Assembly: GCA_964540815.1 (NCBI GenBank)
Contig: CAZIOH010000181.1
Location: 1-5,724, forward strand
DNA length: 5,724 bases
Reading direction: 5' to 3'
DNA from: CAZIOH01 sp964540815
Lineage (GTDB): Bacteria > Myxococcota_A > Polyangia > Fen-1088
A program made the position numbers and the translations under genes. The notes under the pieces were generated by a model that saw only the letters and a list, made by a program, of their open reading frames with translations, was not told where the DNA came from and did not search any database. This document shows, one piece after another, positions 5,460 through 5,724 of the stretch; the stretch's first letter is position 1; every line of letters begins with the position of its first letter.

Positions 5460-5724
5460 GGGTGGATGTTTCCCTCGAAGATGGGGAAACCGCATCACAA
5501 CACCTCGTGCATGGGAAAGGCCTTCGCCGATTGCCTCAGAGCAATCAACGTAGGCCGCCGGTTCTCGTTTCATGGCCTTCGGCGAACCGCCAACGATCTC
5601 ATCCGGCGGATGGCCAGCGGAGAGGTGGCCCGCGCGATCACGGGCCACGTGACCCAGCGCATGACCGAGCACTACTCACACGTCGACGTCGGGGAGAAGA
5701 GGGCTGCAGTCGAGGGGATGCTGA
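5460..5724 (+). pseudogene. Tyrosine recombinase (phage-type integrase), C-terminal catalytic part, 5'-truncated and cut by right edge
   Basis: About 88 codons encode the end of a tyrosine recombinase: WMFPSKMGKPHHNTS, then FSFHGLRRTANDLIRR, ARAITGHVTQRMTEHYSHV and GEKRAAVEGML. Visible active-site residues are the box II H-x-x-R (His 5571-5573, Arg 5580-5582), the GH histidine (5646-5648) and the nucleophilic tyrosine (5673-5675). The first catalytic arginine, the beta-hairpin lysine and the whole N-terminal DNA-binding domain are absent. In-frame ATGs exist at 5466, 5481 and 5511, but none has a fitting context. The same frame stays open upstream to the HTH start at 5139, so a 195-codon scrambled fusion could be read, though the linker between the two domains is nonsense-like. 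Most likely a deletion joined the excisionase tail to the integrase tail. It would have catalysed site-specific integration of a prophage or genomic island. Confidence 0.8.

Overview
This is a high-GC bacterial window (roughly two-thirds G+C, strong G/C preference at third codon positions). It looks like an accessory region of a large environmental genome. Three sequence types recalled as common in Myxococcota (Polyangia-type) genomes occur together: an IstB fragment, an excisionase-like helix-turn-helix with a tyrosine integrase, and a long conserved hypothetical protein of the kind carried by such genomes. That assignment is inference; nothing here fixes the taxon.

Layout. Positions 1-250 (minus) hold the start of a secreted Gly/Pro-rich pentapeptide-repeat protein running off the left edge. 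Positions 251-548 show no gene. Positions 549-1007 (plus) are debris: a 55-codon orphan fragment, then the C-terminal end of an IS21-family istB gene followed by two 19-bp IS-end-like repeats. Positions 1159-4406 (minus) are the only intact block, a two-gene unit. A 92-residue protein is translated first, and its stop codon overlaps the start of a 990-residue protein by ATGA. The large protein has an N-terminal metallopeptidase-like domain (SHEIAEAIVDP followed by E-x-GDPCC), then a long module that I recall from many uncharacterised bacterial proteins. Positions 4407-5138 have no intact gene; a possible frame-broken minus-strand remnant lies at 4500-4850. Positions 5139-5724 (plus) hold a decayed integration module: an excisionase-like HTH gene broken by a one-base slip in a G6 run, then the catalytic C-terminus of a tyrosine recombinase running off the right edge.

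How it fits together. The intact minus-strand pair sits between two decayed mobile elements, as expected for accessory cargo. Translational coupling suggests the 92- and 990-residue proteins are made together and perhaps act together. The large protein has no Sec signal, so if it works outside the cell it needs another route. The leftmost gene reads in the same direction but is separated from the pair by about 0.9 kb of IS debris and probably has its own promoter. I see no rRNA, tRNA or CRISPR array.
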